DNA of 51,754 nt from an uncultured Eudoraea sp. (GCF_947258525.1 NZ_CAMYIP010000117.1:1-51754); one strand, 5' to 3'; counted from the first letter of the stretch, positions 27,367 to 36,255 are shown. The notes: generated by a model not told the origin, from the sequence alone. Translations and numbers: made by a program.

Positions 27367-27463
27367 ATTGCAATATCAATTTGGTTAGTGCATAGGGTTA
27401 ACTTTCGAGAATTTCTTACGACTAACAGGGTTATAAATCAGAAATCAAATACTATACTTTAAG

Positions 27464-27685
27464 GTGAAAAAAATTTTAATTGCTCCTTTTATTCTTTTGG
27501 TTAGGTTCTACCAGGCCGTAATTTCACCTTTAACCCCTGCAAGTTGCCGGTATTCTCCAACATGCTCTCAGTATACGCTTGAAGCATTGCAAAAACATGG
27601 TCTTTTTAAAGGAGGCTGGCTGGCCATAAAACGAATTTTTAGCTGTAATCCCTGGGGTGGCCAAGGTTATGATCCAGTGCCCTGA
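27464..27685 (+). CDS. yidD: Membrane protein insertion efficiency factor YidD
   Basis: The 73-residue protein has the YidD hallmarks: [29 protein letters not shown], and a C-terminal [13 protein letters not shown]. YidD is an amphipathic peripheral inner-membrane protein that assists YidC-dependent insertion. The start codon is GTG at 27464; there is no in-frame ATG nearby. It sits between cysS and lgt. Confidence 0.95.
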   Translation: MKKILIAPFILLVRFYQAVISPLTPASCRYSPTCSQYTLEALQKHGLFKGGWLAIKRIFSCNPWGGQGYDPVP

Positions 27686-27826
27686 ACTTTTAAACTCAGC
27701 TGCAAGCATACCAAAATATAGTTATTACACCGGCACTAAATAGCATAATTGCACAAAAAAGTTAAGCTGTTATTTGCCTTTAGTCTCTGTTCAATTTTCT
27801 TATCTTAGTCGCTTAAAATTTTCACT

Positions 27827-28789
27827 ATGTACTTTTTAGGAATTATATGGAATCCTGATGATACCCTTTTCAAAATTGGCGTATTGCAGATTAAATACTA
27901 CAACCTTTCATGGATAGTAGCCTTTGCACTGGGTTGGTATATAATGAAAAAGATTTTTTTAAACGAAAAGAAATCCCTTGAACAACTAGATTCACTGTTT
28001 ATTTATACAGTTCTGTCTACAATGCTTGGAGCACGTCTGGGACATGTCTTTTTTTACGACTGGCCTTATTACAAAAATCATCTTGTGGAAATTCTGCTCC
28101 CTATAAAAGAACGAGCCGGAAGTACGTTGTTTGGAATTATCAATGGTTATGAATTTACTGGTTTTACCGGCCTGGCAAGCCATGGCGCGGCGATAGGTAT
28201 AATTATCGGCATGTACCTTTTAAGCAGGAAATACAAAGACATGAAAATGCTATGGGTTTTAGACAGGGTGGTTATTACCGTTGCTATAGGAGCATTTTTC
28301 GTAAGATTGGGCAATTTCTTTAACTCCGAGATAAATGGCAAGATCACAGATGAAAACTTTATTTTTGCCACTAAATTTGTTCGGGATTCGGATGATATGC
28401 CGGCTGGATCCGTGTTACAAATTACCAAAGAAGAAACGGTTAATGCGGCATATGCAGCTTTGGAAAATAATCCAAAATTTGCTGAATATTTTAGTGCGAT
28501 CCCTTTCAGGCATCCCGCTCAATTGTATGAAGGTGTTGCTTATATATTTGTTTTTCTGATCCTGTACTATTTCTACTGGAAGACCGACAAAAAAAATCGA
28601 TCCGGATTTTTATTTGGATTATTCCTCGTATTACTCTGGACCATCCGATTCTTTGTTGAATTTGTAAAGAAAAGCCAGGGTGGCTTTGAAGAAACTTTGG
28701 GGTCATTATCAACCGGTCAATGGTTGAGTATTCCTTTTATTCTTGTGGGGCTTTATTTCATGTTCAGGAAAAAAGGCACAACTACCTAG
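27827..28789 (+). CDS. lgt: Prolipoprotein diacylglyceryl transferase
   Basis: The 320-residue inner-membrane enzyme transfers diacylglyceryl from phosphatidylglycerol to the lipobox cysteine, the first step of lipoprotein maturation. About seven membrane helices are visible. Family motifs include GLASHGAAIGI (essential His region), RLGNFFNSEINGK (Lgt signature) and FRHPAQLYEG, followed by FLFGLFLVLLWTIRFFVEFVK. A long periplasmic loop occurs at about residues 175-225. Lipoproteins at 18731, 28816 and 50902 are likely substrates. Confidence 0.97.
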   Translation: MYFLGIIWNPDDTLFKIGVLQIKYYNLSWIVAFALGWYIMKKIFLNEKKSLEQLDSLFIYTVLSTMLGARLGHVFFYDWPYYKNHLVEILLPIKERAGSTLFGIINGYEFTGFTGLASHGAAIGIIIGMYLLSRKYKDMKMLWVLDRVVITVAIGAFFVRLGNFFNSEINGKITDENFIFATKFVRDSDDMPAGSVLQITKEETVNAAYAALENNPKFAEYFSAIPFRHPAQLYEGVAYIFVFLILYYFYWKTDKKNRSGFLFGLFLVLLWTIRFFVEFVKKSQGGFEETLGSLSTGQWLSIPFILVGLYFMFRKKGTTT

Positions 28790-28815
28790 AACACGCTATA
28801 CCGGCAATTAATAGT

Positions 28816-29310
28816 ATGAAAAAACTAAAATTTTATGGTTTTATTCTTATCACTACGGCCTTTCTGCTAGGTGGTTGTAAGGAAACCCCTAAAAGTGCCG
28901 TTAAAACAGAGCCTATCACCTTTACAAAAGAGGGAGAGCTAAGCATCTATAAAGCACAGTCAGACTCATTAATTGTCAGCTACAGTATTGAAATTGCTGA
29001 AACTGACTATGAAACTCAAACAGGGCTTATGTATCGTGAGTCCATGGAAACGGATCAGGGAATGTTCTTTATCTTTCCGGATGTTTTGTATCATTCCTTT
29101 TATATGAAAAACACAAAAATTCCTCTCGATCTTATTTTTATTGACCAGGAATTGAAGATAGCCAGTTATAAGGAAAATGCGCAACCCATGGATGAGACGG
29201 GCCTGTCTTCCGAAGTCCCTGTTCAATATGTACTGGAACTAAATGCCGGTCAACGCGAAAAATATTCTCTGGAAATTGGTGATCGCATTGAGTTTATAAG
29301 AATGAAATAG
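28816..29310 (+). CDS. DUF192 lipoprotein
   Basis: I use the ATG at 28816 (MKKLKFYGFILITTAFLLGG), which gives a lipoprotein signal with lipobox LLGGC (Cys21); a longer frame starting inside lgt is discarded. The 164-residue product contains the DUF192 domain of about residues 50-160: TDYETQTGLMYRESMETDQG, MFFIFPD, FYMKNTKIPLDLIFID and the C-terminal YVLELNAGQREKYSLEIGD. The family is widespread and without a proven function. It lies 26 bp after lgt and 7 bp before the acetyltransferase. Confidence 0.9.
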   Translation: MKKLKFYGFILITTAFLLGGCKETPKSAVKTEPITFTKEGELSIYKAQSDSLIVSYSIEIAETDYETQTGLMYRESMETDQGMFFIFPDVLYHSFYMKNTKIPLDLIFIDQELKIASYKENAQPMDETGLSSEVPVQYVLELNAGQREKYSLEIGDRIEFIRMK

Positions 29311-29317
29311 AGGTAAT

Positions 29318-29845
29318 ATGAACTTACTACTTGAAGGGGAGGAAAGCAAACGGCTTATTTTCCGAAAAGTTTCCAAGACAGATTTTACTGCCTGGCTACC
29401 ATTTCATGAGGAACCCTTAAGTTCAAAATATTTTGCAGGTGAAATTTTTGAGCCGGAAGTGGCATGCAAGAATTGGTTCACTATGGTATTTACCCGATAT
29501 GAAAATAATTTAGGAGGCCTCAACGCCCTTATAAGCAAACAGGATGGGAAACTTGTGGGAATGTGCGGTTTGTTGATTCAAACTGTAGACGAGATCCTGG
29601 AACTGGAAATTGGCTATTCTATATTACCTGAATACTGGGGAAAGGGATATGCTACGGAGGCTGCCAAAAAATGCAAGGCTTATGCCTTTGAACACAATCT
29701 TTCGGATTCCATAATTTCAATCATACACATAGATAATATTGGGTCTCAAAAAGTAGCCATAAATAATGGGATGCACCTTGATAAGACGACCAGTTACAAA
29801 GGTATCCCGGTTCATATTTTTAGGATATTCTCGGGTGTATCCTAA
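29318..29845 (+). CDS. GNAT-family N-acetyltransferase (RimJ/RimL-like)
   Basis: The 175-residue protein has the GNAT fold pattern: an N-terminal RLIFRKVSKTDF, GGLNALISKQDGKLVGMCGL, the acetyl-CoA loop LPEYWGKGYATEAAKKCKAY (Q/RxxGxG-type as YWGKGYA) and SIIHIDNIGSQKVAINNGM with the Asn typical of RimJ/RimL types. It transfers acetyl from acetyl-CoA to an amine; the acceptor is unknown. It starts 7 bp after the DUF192 gene, so they are likely cotranscribed. Confidence 0.9.
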   Translation: MNLLLEGEESKRLIFRKVSKTDFTAWLPFHEEPLSSKYFAGEIFEPEVACKNWFTMVFTRYENNLGGLNALISKQDGKLVGMCGLLIQTVDEILELEIGYSILPEYWGKGYATEAAKKCKAYAFEHNLSDSIISIIHIDNIGSQKVAINNGMHLDKTTSYKGIPVHIFRIFSGVS

Positions 29846-29882
29846 GTTTTAGGAAATTTTCGACAAAAACCAATCAAGAAGA

Positions 29883-30089
29883 TTATTCCTTTTTTGAACA
29901 GGTGCTCAACCCAAAAGGAGCATACAGCGGACAAAAACTGACAAAACTAGTAAGGATAAATACGGCCGCCAGAACTAATAAAACAATACCCCATATCCCG
30001 GTTACCGTATTTGTAAAATAGAGAACGATAAAAATAGCTGCTAAAATAAATCGTATAGTACGATCTGTAGAACCCATGTTCTTTTTCAT
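29883..30089 (-). CDS. DUF2892 (YgaP-like) small membrane protein
   Basis: The 68-residue protein begins MKKNMGSTDRTIRFILAAI, with the MGxxDRxIR signature of DUF2892, followed by two membrane helices. The C-terminus FVSFCPLYAPFGLSTCSKK carries two cysteines, as is usual in the group. The transmembrane part resembles the membrane domain of YgaP rhodanese. Function is unknown. Confidence 0.88.
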   Translation of the reverse strand: MKKNMGSTDRTIRFILAAIFIVLYFTNTVTGIWGIVLLVLAAVFILTSFVSFCPLYAPFGLSTCSKKE

Positions 30090-30100
30090 AGTATTTAATT

Positions 30101-30196
30101 TTAATTAAACATAAAGTCAAAGAAAAAAACCAGGCCTGTTATTAAGCCCAAACAAATGGTACAAACCTGTATTAGCTTTATTACCTTTTTACTCAT
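30101..30196 (-). CDS. Possible 31-residue single-helix membrane peptide
   Basis: On the minus strand the frame reads MSKKVIKLIQVCTICLGLIT and then GLVFFFDFMFN before a TAA at 30101. It has a basic N-terminus, one hydrophobic helix with two cysteines, and lies 11 bp before the DUF2892 start on the same strand. It may be a real small protein or chance; only conservation can decide. Confidence 0.4.
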   Translation of the reverse strand: MSKKVIKLIQVCTICLGLITGLVFFFDFMFN

Positions 30197-30299
30197 AGAA
30201 TAAAATTTGCTTCTGGAGGGACTCTAAATATATAAAGTTAAAATTCCTTAACCAATTTAATTAATAATTTTAGTGATCAAACTTTTAGTACCTATCTGC

Positions 30300-30307
30300 T
30301 ATATTTG
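30300..30307 (+). promoter_or_regulatory. -7 element TAnnTTTG for the double-NBD ATPase
   Basis: TATATTTG is an exact -7 consensus 24 bp before the ATG at 30332. The TTG inside it (30305) is in frame with the gene but cannot be its start if this is the promoter. Confidence 0.6.
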
Positions 30308-30331
30308 CTTAAAACCCGTATCCAGGCTATT

Positions 30332-31576
30332 ATGACCCATATACAACACTGGGCTGTATTTGTAGATAATCAATCCAATAAACAAGGCTTAATTAAGCAT
30401 TTGCTCACTCAGGATAACCCACCACCAGAATTAGAAGCCTTAAAAGGACTAAAAGGTGCATTATTCTCCAAATTGGCCTTAGACAATTTTATCGAAGAAG
30501 AAGTAAGGCATGATCAAAAGCTGCTTACACCTTCAACCTCCCAAAGCCTTCAATCTATGAGCAGTGGGGAACGTAAAAAGGCCCTTCTAAATTATCTTTT
30601 AGAGACAAAACCCAATTTCCTGATCCTGGATAACCCATTTGATAATCTGGACAGGGATTCACAAAAACAGCTCAAAACAATTTTGGCAAATATATCGGGC
30701 CACGTCCTTATTGTTCAATTTATAAGCAGGTCTGTTGATCTGCTTCCATTTATAACAAATTATGCTTGTCTCCATTTCAATGAATTCTTTGTAATCAAAG
30801 ACTTATCCAAAATAGAACCAAAAAATAGAAAGGTTTTTTACAGAAGTGTTCCACAGGCCCTGAATTCTTTGAATTATGCCCATGAGTATTTAGTGAGTTT
30901 TAAAAATGTCTCCGTAAACTACGAAGAGAAACCAATTCTCAAAAATATTAACTGGAAGATCAGAACCGGAGAATTTTGGGAACTGGCGGGTAAAAACGGA
31001 AGTGGTAAAACTACGATCCTTTCAATGGTTACAGGAGATAACCCAAAGGCCTACGGACAGGACATAATCCTGTTTGGTTCCAGAAAAGGGAGCGGAGAAA
31101 GCGTTTGGGATATCAAAAAAAATATCGGCTACTTTACCCCGGCCATGGTAGACAGATTCCGGGGCTATCACAGTCTGGAAAATATGTTGATCTCAGGTCT
31201 TTTAGACTCCATTGGACTATATATTAAACCAAGTGAGGCCCAACTGCGGGTAGCAAGAGAATGGCTGGCTTTGGTAAATATGGAAGACAAGAAAGACAGT
31301 TATTTTCATGACCTAAGTCTTGGTCAGCAACGACTTATTATGTGTGCCAGGGCAATGATCAAACATCCCTTACTATTAATATTGGATGAACCAACTGCCG
31401 GTTTGGATGATGCAAGTGCTGCCCTTGTAGTTACTCTGGTAAATAAAATGGCGCAAGAAAGCCAGACATCAATAGTTTTTGTATCACATAGGAAAGAACC
31501 GGAGTTAAAGGCTCATTTTATTTATCAGTTGGAATTAACACCTGAAGGATCTGTAGGTAAGGTATTGGATAAATAA
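30332..31576 (+). CDS. Soluble ABC ATPase with two nucleotide-binding domains, the first degenerate (ModF-like)
   Basis: I choose the ATG at 30332 (MTHIQHWAVFVDNQSNKQGL), giving 414 residues, because a -7 promoter element occupies 30300-30307. The first domain (about 1-170) lacks a normal Walker A (VDNQSNKQG in its place) and has Asn for the catalytic Glu (FLILDNPFDNLD), while keeping an ABC signature (MSSGERKKA). The second domain (about 185-414) is complete: Walker A AGKNGSGKTT, signature LSLGQQRLIMCARA, Walker B LLLILDEPTAGLDD and the H-loop FVSHRKEPE. No membrane segment is present. The arrangement recalls ModF/PhrA-type tandem ATPases. Function is unknown. Confidence 0.88.
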   Translation: MTHIQHWAVFVDNQSNKQGLIKHLLTQDNPPPELEALKGLKGALFSKLALDNFIEEEVRHDQKLLTPSTSQSLQSMSSGERKKALLNYLLETKPNFLILDNPFDNLDRDSQKQLKTILANISGHVLIVQFISRSVDLLPFITNYACLHFNEFFVIKDLSKIEPKNRKVFYRSVPQALNSLNYAHEYLVSFKNVSVNYEEKPILKNINWKIRTGEFWELAGKNGSGKTTILSMVTGDNPKAYGQDIILFGSRKGSGESVWDIKKNIGYFTPAMVDRFRGYHSLENMLISGLLDSIGLYIKPSEAQLRVAREWLALVNMEDKKDSYFHDLSLGQQRLIMCARAMIKHPLLLILDEPTAGLDDASAALVVTLVNKMAQESQTSIVFVSHRKEPELKAHFIYQLELTPEGSVGKVLDK

Positions 31577-31606
31577 TAATTGATTTAAAAGGTTTACAAG
31601 TGAAGC

Positions 31607-31623
31607 GATGGTAAAATGCCATC
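31607..31623 (+). terminator. Weak hairpin downstream of the double-NBD ATPase
   Basis: GATGG and CCATC pair around a 7-nt loop. No T run follows, so I list it only as a possible transcript end. Confidence 0.25.
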
Positions 31624-31722
31624 AGCTGGCGTTCGTAATCCTTTATTTCTTAAGGAAATGTGAAAAAAGGATGCTGATACCAAAATAAATGACTTAAATA
31701 CTTAATTTGAAGGATATTCACG

Positions 31723-31730
31723 TACCTTTG
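31723..31730 (+). promoter_or_regulatory. -7 element TAnnTTTG for the cold-shock gene remnant
   Basis: TACCTTTG matches the consensus and lies 21 bp before the ATG at 31752. Expression of the broken gene may therefore continue. Confidence 0.55.
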
Positions 31731-31751
31731 CGGCTAATTTAATATATAATC

Positions 31752-31912
31752 ATGAGTAACGGTACAGTAAAATTTTTCAACAACGCCAAAGGATTTGGTT
31801 TTATCACTCCGGATGAAGGAGACACGAAGAGATATCAGAGGGAGATAAAGTTAGCTACGATCTAGAAGAAAGCCCTAAAGGTTTAAACGCAATAAATGTT
31901 GAGGTAGTTTAA
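31752..31912 (+). pseudogene. Cold-shock protein (CspA family), internal deletion and frameshift
   Basis: The first frame encodes MSNGTVKFFNNAKGFGFITP then DEGD, the CspA N-terminus with the RNP1 motif KGFGFI. It then runs into unrelated residues and stops at a TAG 36 codons in. The other end of the gene is recognisable in a different frame: EEISEGDKVSYDLEESPKGL then NAINVEVV and TAA at 31910-31912. The region between, which should carry the RNP2 motif (FVH-type) and about ten residues, is missing. The remnant is 161 bp where about 190 would be expected. A strong terminator follows and a -7 promoter element precedes it. Confidence 0.85.
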
Positions 31913-31941
31913 TCCTGAATATTTAACGAATTTTATTTAAA

Positions 31942-31969
31942 AGCCTGTCTTATTAGACGGGCTTTTTTT
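31942..31969 (+). terminator. Intrinsic terminator after the cold-shock remnant
   Basis: AGCCTGTC and GACGGGCT form an 8-bp stem around TTATTA, followed by seven T. Confidence 0.85.
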
Positions 31970-31978
31970 GTTTACAAC

Positions 31979-32018
31979 CTAAAAAAAACCGCAAAGCTTA
32001 CTGAGAAGTTTGCGGTTT
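31979..32018 (-). terminator. Intrinsic terminator of secDF
   Basis: On the minus strand AAACCGCAAA and TTTGCGGTTT form a 10-bp stem ending in a T run, about 20 bp after the secDF stop. Confidence 0.85.
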
Positions 32019-32037
32019 TAATAAGTATTAATATTTG

Positions 32038-34998
32038 TTAGACTTTTTTCTCTGCCAATATTTTTTTGCGGAGTGTATCAAACATTACCGGTGTAGCAAT
32101 AAACAATGAAGAGTATGTACCTATTATTACTCCAATGATCATCGCAAACATGAATCCTCTCAAAGACTCCCCTCCAAATACAAAAATGGACAATAGCACG
32201 ACAAGAGTTGTAAGAGAGGTATTCAGGGTTCTGCTTAATGTGCTGTTTAAAGCGTTATCGATATTATCTCCACCTTTCCAGCCATGATCACCAACCATTT
32301 CCCTGATACGGTCGAAAACCACCACGGTATCATTCAGGGAATAACCGATTACTGTTAAAATTGCCGCGATAAATGCCTGGTCTACTTCCATACTAAAAGG
32401 CATTATTTTACTGGTCAGTGAAAAGATACCCAATACAATCAATACATCATGGAAGACCGCTACAACGGCTCCCAAGGAATACTGCCATTTACGGAAACGA
32501 AGCAAAATATACAGAAAGACTATAGCTAATGAACCGAAGATGGCCCAAAGTGCATTTTTCTTGATATCATCTGCGATCGTAGGTCCTACCTTTCGGTACT
32601 TAAGTACTCCAATATCGCCATTGGTCCCACCAGGTATAAAGTCTTCGTATGTGGCTCCATCCGGTAAATATTTTTGGAGAGATGTATATAATATCCCTAA
32701 TATTTCATCATCTACTTCTGTTCCCTGAACATCTACCTTATACTTGGTTGTAACCATAATCTGGTTAGCATCACCAAAAGTCTTTGCGCTGGCACTTCCT
32801 AAAGATTCAGATAACTCATTGGTTATTTCAGAAGGATTGACAGGGTTTACAAATCGTATCTGGTAATTTCGTCCCCCTACAAAATCGACACCCTCGTCCA
32901 ATCCCTGAGTTGTTAAAGAGAATAGTCCAACAGCCACCAATATAAATGAAAGGACATAGGATATTTTACGTTTACTCAGGAACCTAATATTCAAATTCTT
33001 AAACAGGTTCTTGGTGATTGCTGTAGAAAAATCAAGAGTTCTTCCTTTTCCGGATATATACCAATCTACCAATAACCTGGTAATAAAAATTGCAGTAAAC
33101 AAAGAAGTTAGAATACCAATAATCAAGGTTGTAGCAAATCCTTTAATAGGTCCACTTCCAAAAATCAATAATATAATTGCGGTAAGTCCGGTTGTTACGT
33201 TTGCATCGAGAATAGATGACAAGGCATTTGCAAAACCATCTGAGATGGCCTGTCCTTTACCTTTTCCTTTAGCTAATTCTTCCTTGATCCGTTCAAAAAT
33301 CAGAACATTAGCATCAACAGACATACCTATGGTCAATACAATACCTGCAATACCAGGTAAAGTAAGTACTGCCCCTAAACTGGCTAATACGCCAAAGATG
33401 AGAACAATATTAAAGACTAAAGCGATATCTGCAAAAATCCCGGCCTTACCGTAATAGAAGATCATCCATATTAAAACAAAAACCATAGCAATAAGAAAGG
33501 ACATAAAGCCACTATCTATGGCTTCCTGACCTAAGGAAGGACCAACTACAAAAGAATCAATAATCTCCGCAGAAGCCGGTAATTTACCCGCCCTTAGCAC
33601 ATTGGCAATATCTTTGGTTTCATTTACTGTAAAAGTTCCGGTAATTTCAGAACTACCTCCGGATATTCCACCTACCTGAGAAACCCCGGGCGCTGTATAT
33701 ACTTTATTGTCCAGAACAATTGCTATTCCCGTATTATTAAGGTTAGCCTCACTGGTTAGTTTTTCCCAAAGCTTGGCACCTTTTACGTTCATATCCATGC
33801 CCACAGCCGGCCTGTTAAACTGGTCGAATTGGTCCCTGGCATCACTCACCACATCACCACTAATTCTAGGAGTATTGTCGCGGTTAGATTTAAGAGCATA
33901 TAAAGATGCTACTTCAGAATCTATGGTTGGACGCTCCCACAAAAATTTTGTGAATTGAACATCTGCCGGTAATAAGCGTCTGATCTCCGGCATACGAAGG
34001 TAGGAGCCTATTTCGGCTGTATCCTTAATAGCAGCAATACCCACAGCAAAACCGGGGGCATTTAATTGTAACTTTTCAAACAACGGATTTCTCTCCGTGG
34101 CAAGATCCAAAGAATCCTGGGTTACGTCTGAAAGTAATGAATCTATTTCAGATTCTTCCTTATCCACTGTTTCTTCTTCTGTATCCTCAACCAAGGTTTT
34201 CAATTCTTCGTTGGCCTGGATAAAGAAATTTATAAGACTTTGATTTCCGGGTTCATAGGTTTCCCAGAACTCCAATTGTGCTGTACTGGACAGAAGGTCC
34301 TGTGCTCTTGCTATATCTCTTGCTCCTGGTAATTCTACTAAAATTCTTCCTGATTTACCTTCGCGTTGGATGTTCGGTTGAGTAACTCCAAAACCATCAA
34401 TTCGTTCGCGCAAGACTTCGAATGCAGAAACAACGGATTCATCAATTTTTCGTCGGATAATAGGCTTTACCTCATCATCGGTCATTTGAAAATTAACCTC
34501 ATCACTTAAGCCTTTATTAGCAAATATATCCGGAGAAGCCAATTTTGCATCTCCTTTGATATTATCAAAAGCTTCGAAAAACAGTTCTATATAGGTCTCA
34601 TCGCTGTCCTTAGAAGCTGCGTCAGCATCAGCCAGTGCCTTATTAAAGATGGGGTTTTTGGTATTATCTGCTAGGCCTTTCAGGATATCTTTTACTGATA
34701 TCTGGAGTGTTACATTGATACCTCCTTTGAGATCCAGACCCTTATTCAGTTCCTTTTTCTTCGCATCGTCATAACTGGTATAACCCAAAATAGGATTTCC
34801 TCCAATGGAATCTAAATAAGTAGCTTCAACCGCTTCTCTTTTGGCCACATAATCCTCTTCTGACGGCGATACAGCAGATGTTGCAAACAAGGTTGCGTCT
34901 TTTTCTACCTTAGCGGTAATAAATGTATAGGAAAGTTGATAGATACTTACCAGTCCGAACAAGAAAGCAAATAGCTTTATAAGTCCTTTATTCTGCAT
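32038..34998 (-). CDS. secDF: Fused protein translocase subunit SecDF
   Basis: The 986-residue inner-membrane protein uses the proton gradient to pull secreted proteins out of the SecYEG channel. The SecD half (about 1-640) starts with a membrane helix, a large periplasmic P1 domain (LGLDLKGGINVTLQIS, then LRERIDGFGVTQPNIQREG, RILVELPGA) and five helices with GIVLTIGMSVDANVLIFERI. The SecF half (about 665-986) has VDFVGGRNYQIRF and VIGYSLNDTVVVFDRIRE. Fusion into one chain is standard in Bacteroidota. A complete promoter lies upstream and a terminator downstream, so it is a single-gene unit. Confidence 0.97.
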   Translation of the reverse strand: MQNKGLIKLFAFLFGLVSIYQLSYTFITAKVEKDATLFATSAVSPSEEDYVAKREAVEATYLDSIGGNPILGYTSYDDAKKKELNKGLDLKGGINVTLQISVKDILKGLADNTKNPIFNKALADADAASKDSDETYIELFFEAFDNIKGDAKLASPDIFANKGLSDEVNFQMTDDEVKPIIRRKIDESVVSAFEVLRERIDGFGVTQPNIQREGKSGRILVELPGARDIARAQDLLSSTAQLEFWETYEPGNQSLINFFIQANEELKTLVEDTEEETVDKEESEIDSLLSDVTQDSLDLATERNPLFEKLQLNAPGFAVGIAAIKDTAEIGSYLRMPEIRRLLPADVQFTKFLWERPTIDSEVASLYALKSNRDNTPRISGDVVSDARDQFDQFNRPAVGMDMNVKGAKLWEKLTSEANLNNTGIAIVLDNKVYTAPGVSQVGGISGGSSEITGTFTVNETKDIANVLRAGKLPASAEIIDSFVVGPSLGQEAIDSGFMSFLIAMVFVLIWMIFYYGKAGIFADIALVFNIVLIFGVLASLGAVLTLPGIAGIVLTIGMSVDANVLIFERIKEELAKGKGKGQAISDGFANALSSILDANVTTGLTAIILLIFGSGPIKGFATTLIIGILTSLFTAIFITRLLVDWYISGKGRTLDFSTAITKNLFKNLNIRFLSKRKISYVLSFILVAVGLFSLTTQGLDEGVDFVGGRNYQIRFVNPVNPSEITNELSESLGSASAKTFGDANQIMVTTKYKVDVQGTEVDDEILGILYTSLQKYLPDGATYEDFIPGGTNGDIGVLKYRKVGPTIADDIKKNALWAIFGSLAIVFLYILLRFRKWQYSLGAVVAVFHDVLIVLGIFSLTSKIMPFSMEVDQAFIAAILTVIGYSLNDTVVVFDRIREMVGDHGWKGGDNIDNALNSTLSRTLNTSLTTLVVLLSIFVFGGESLRGFMFAMIIGVIIGTYSSLFIATPVMFDTLRKKILAEKKV

Positions 34999-35037
34999 GG
35001 TTTAATTGATTTTTTGATGGAATTTGTAAACAGCGTG

Positions 35038-35068
35038 CAAATATATCATTTCCCTTAAGAACTGACAA
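35038..35068 (-). promoter_or_regulatory. Promoter of secDF
   Basis: On the minus strand TTG (35066-35068), 20 bp, then TATATTTG (35038-35045), matching the TTG/TAnnTTTG consensus. The -7 element ends 39 bp before the ATG. Confidence 0.7.
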
Positions 35069-35231
35069 TTTATTTACAGTATTTGTCTGGATATGAAAGT
35101 TGTTGTGGCCTTTGTATTTAACGCTTTATTTTATTCCTCTGATGAAATTTCAATTGTAATTCAATCATAATCTCAAGATTTTTGCAGGCTTGAAATACTA
35201 CAAAAAATTCTTTACGACTAAACTCCCCATA

Positions 35232-35262
35232 AAAAAAAGCATCACCTGGGTGATGCTTTTTT
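35232..35262 (-). terminator. Intrinsic terminator of mdh
   Basis: GCATCA and TGATGC form the core stem with a CCTGGG loop, extended by A/T tracts on both sides. It lies about 23 bp after the mdh stop. Confidence 0.85.
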
Positions 35263-35285
35263 AATTTCAAAATAAATAGTCTTAA

Positions 35286-36212
35286 CTAAACGTCCAGAAG
35301 CCCGTTTGTATTTCTAACACCTACAGCGCTCTCCTGCATTTTAGCTTTTTCGGTATCACTTAGGGGAATATCTACTATTTTTTCAATACCATTTTTTCCA
35401 AGTAATACGGGAACACCAATACAGATATCGCTTAAACCATATTCACCGTCCAACAAAGTAGAACAGGGAAACATCTTTTTTTGATCACAGGCAATGGCCT
35501 GTGCTAATGATGAAACCGCGGCACCAGGTGCATACCAGGCGCTGGTTCCAAGAAGTTTAGTAAGTGTGGCGCCACCAACTTTTGTGTCTTCCACAACCTG
35601 TTTGAGTCGGTCTTCAGTTAAAAATTCAGAAACTTTTACGCTATTCCTTGCAGCCTGACTTGCAAGAGGCACCATTCCGGTATCGCTGTGCCCGCCAATT
35701 ACCATTCCATCAATATCTGAAATAGGAGCGTCCAGAGCTTCGGCCAAACGATATTTAAATCTTGCGCTGTCTAGCGCCCCTCCCATACCAATAATTTTGT
35801 TCTTAGGAAGATTTGTACTCTTATGTACCAAATAGGTCATGGTATCCATTGGATTACTAACCACAATTAAAATAACATTTGGTGAATGTTCTAAAAGACT
35901 TGAAGCAACAGTTTTCACTATGCCTGCATTAATACCAATCAGCTCCTCACGAGTCATCCCTGGTTTTCGGGGAATACCTGATGTGATCACCGCAATATCG
36001 CTATCAGCTGTTTTTGAATAATCTCCTGTAGTCCCGGTAATGGTTGTATCAAAACCGTTAAGTGAAGCCGTTTGCATAAGATCCATAGCCTTTCCTTCTG
36101 CATAGCCTTCCTTGATATCAAGCAAAACAACTTCTGAAGCAAAATTTTTAATTGCGATATACTCGGCACAACTAGCACCAACAGCACCCGCTCCAACTAC
36201 TGTAATTTTCAT
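35286..36212 (-). CDS. mdh: Malate dehydrogenase (NAD-dependent)
   Basis: The 308-residue enzyme of the LDH-like MDH type oxidises malate to oxaloacetate in the citric acid cycle. Markers are the NAD loop TVVGAGAVGASCAEY, substrate-binding GIPRKPGMTREEL, the VSNPMDTMTYL segment and the catalytic His region IGGHSDTGMVPL. It stands alone with its own -7 element and terminator. Confidence 0.97.
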   Translation of the reverse strand: MKITVVGAGAVGASCAEYIAIKNFASEVVLLDIKEGYAEGKAMDLMQTASLNGFDTTITGTTGDYSKTADSDIAVITSGIPRKPGMTREELIGINAGIVKTVASSLLEHSPNVILIVVSNPMDTMTYLVHKSTNLPKNKIIGMGGALDSARFKYRLAEALDAPISDIDGMVIGGHSDTGMVPLASQAARNSVKVSEFLTEDRLKQVVEDTKVGGATLTKLLGTSAWYAPGAAVSSLAQAIACDQKKMFPCSTLLDGEYGLSDICIGVPVLLGKNGIEKIVDIPLSDTEKAKMQESAVGVRNTNGLLDV

Positions 36213-36247
36213 AATTTACTATATTTTAAAGTGATTGATAAGACCAA

Positions 36248-36255
36248 CAAAATTA
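36248..36255 (-). promoter_or_regulatory. -7 element TAnnTTTG for mdh
   Basis: The minus strand reads TAATTTTG, ending 36 bp before the mdh ATG. No good -33 TTG was seen. Confidence 0.5.

Noticed and set aside
28720-28815. Longer start for the DUF192 lipoprotein
   Set aside because: It would overlap lgt by 70 bp and bury the lipoprotein signal; the ATG at 28816 gives a normal lipobox.
33011-33454. 147-residue frame opposite secDF
   Set aside because: It lies wholly within secDF on the other strand and shows no domain or signal.
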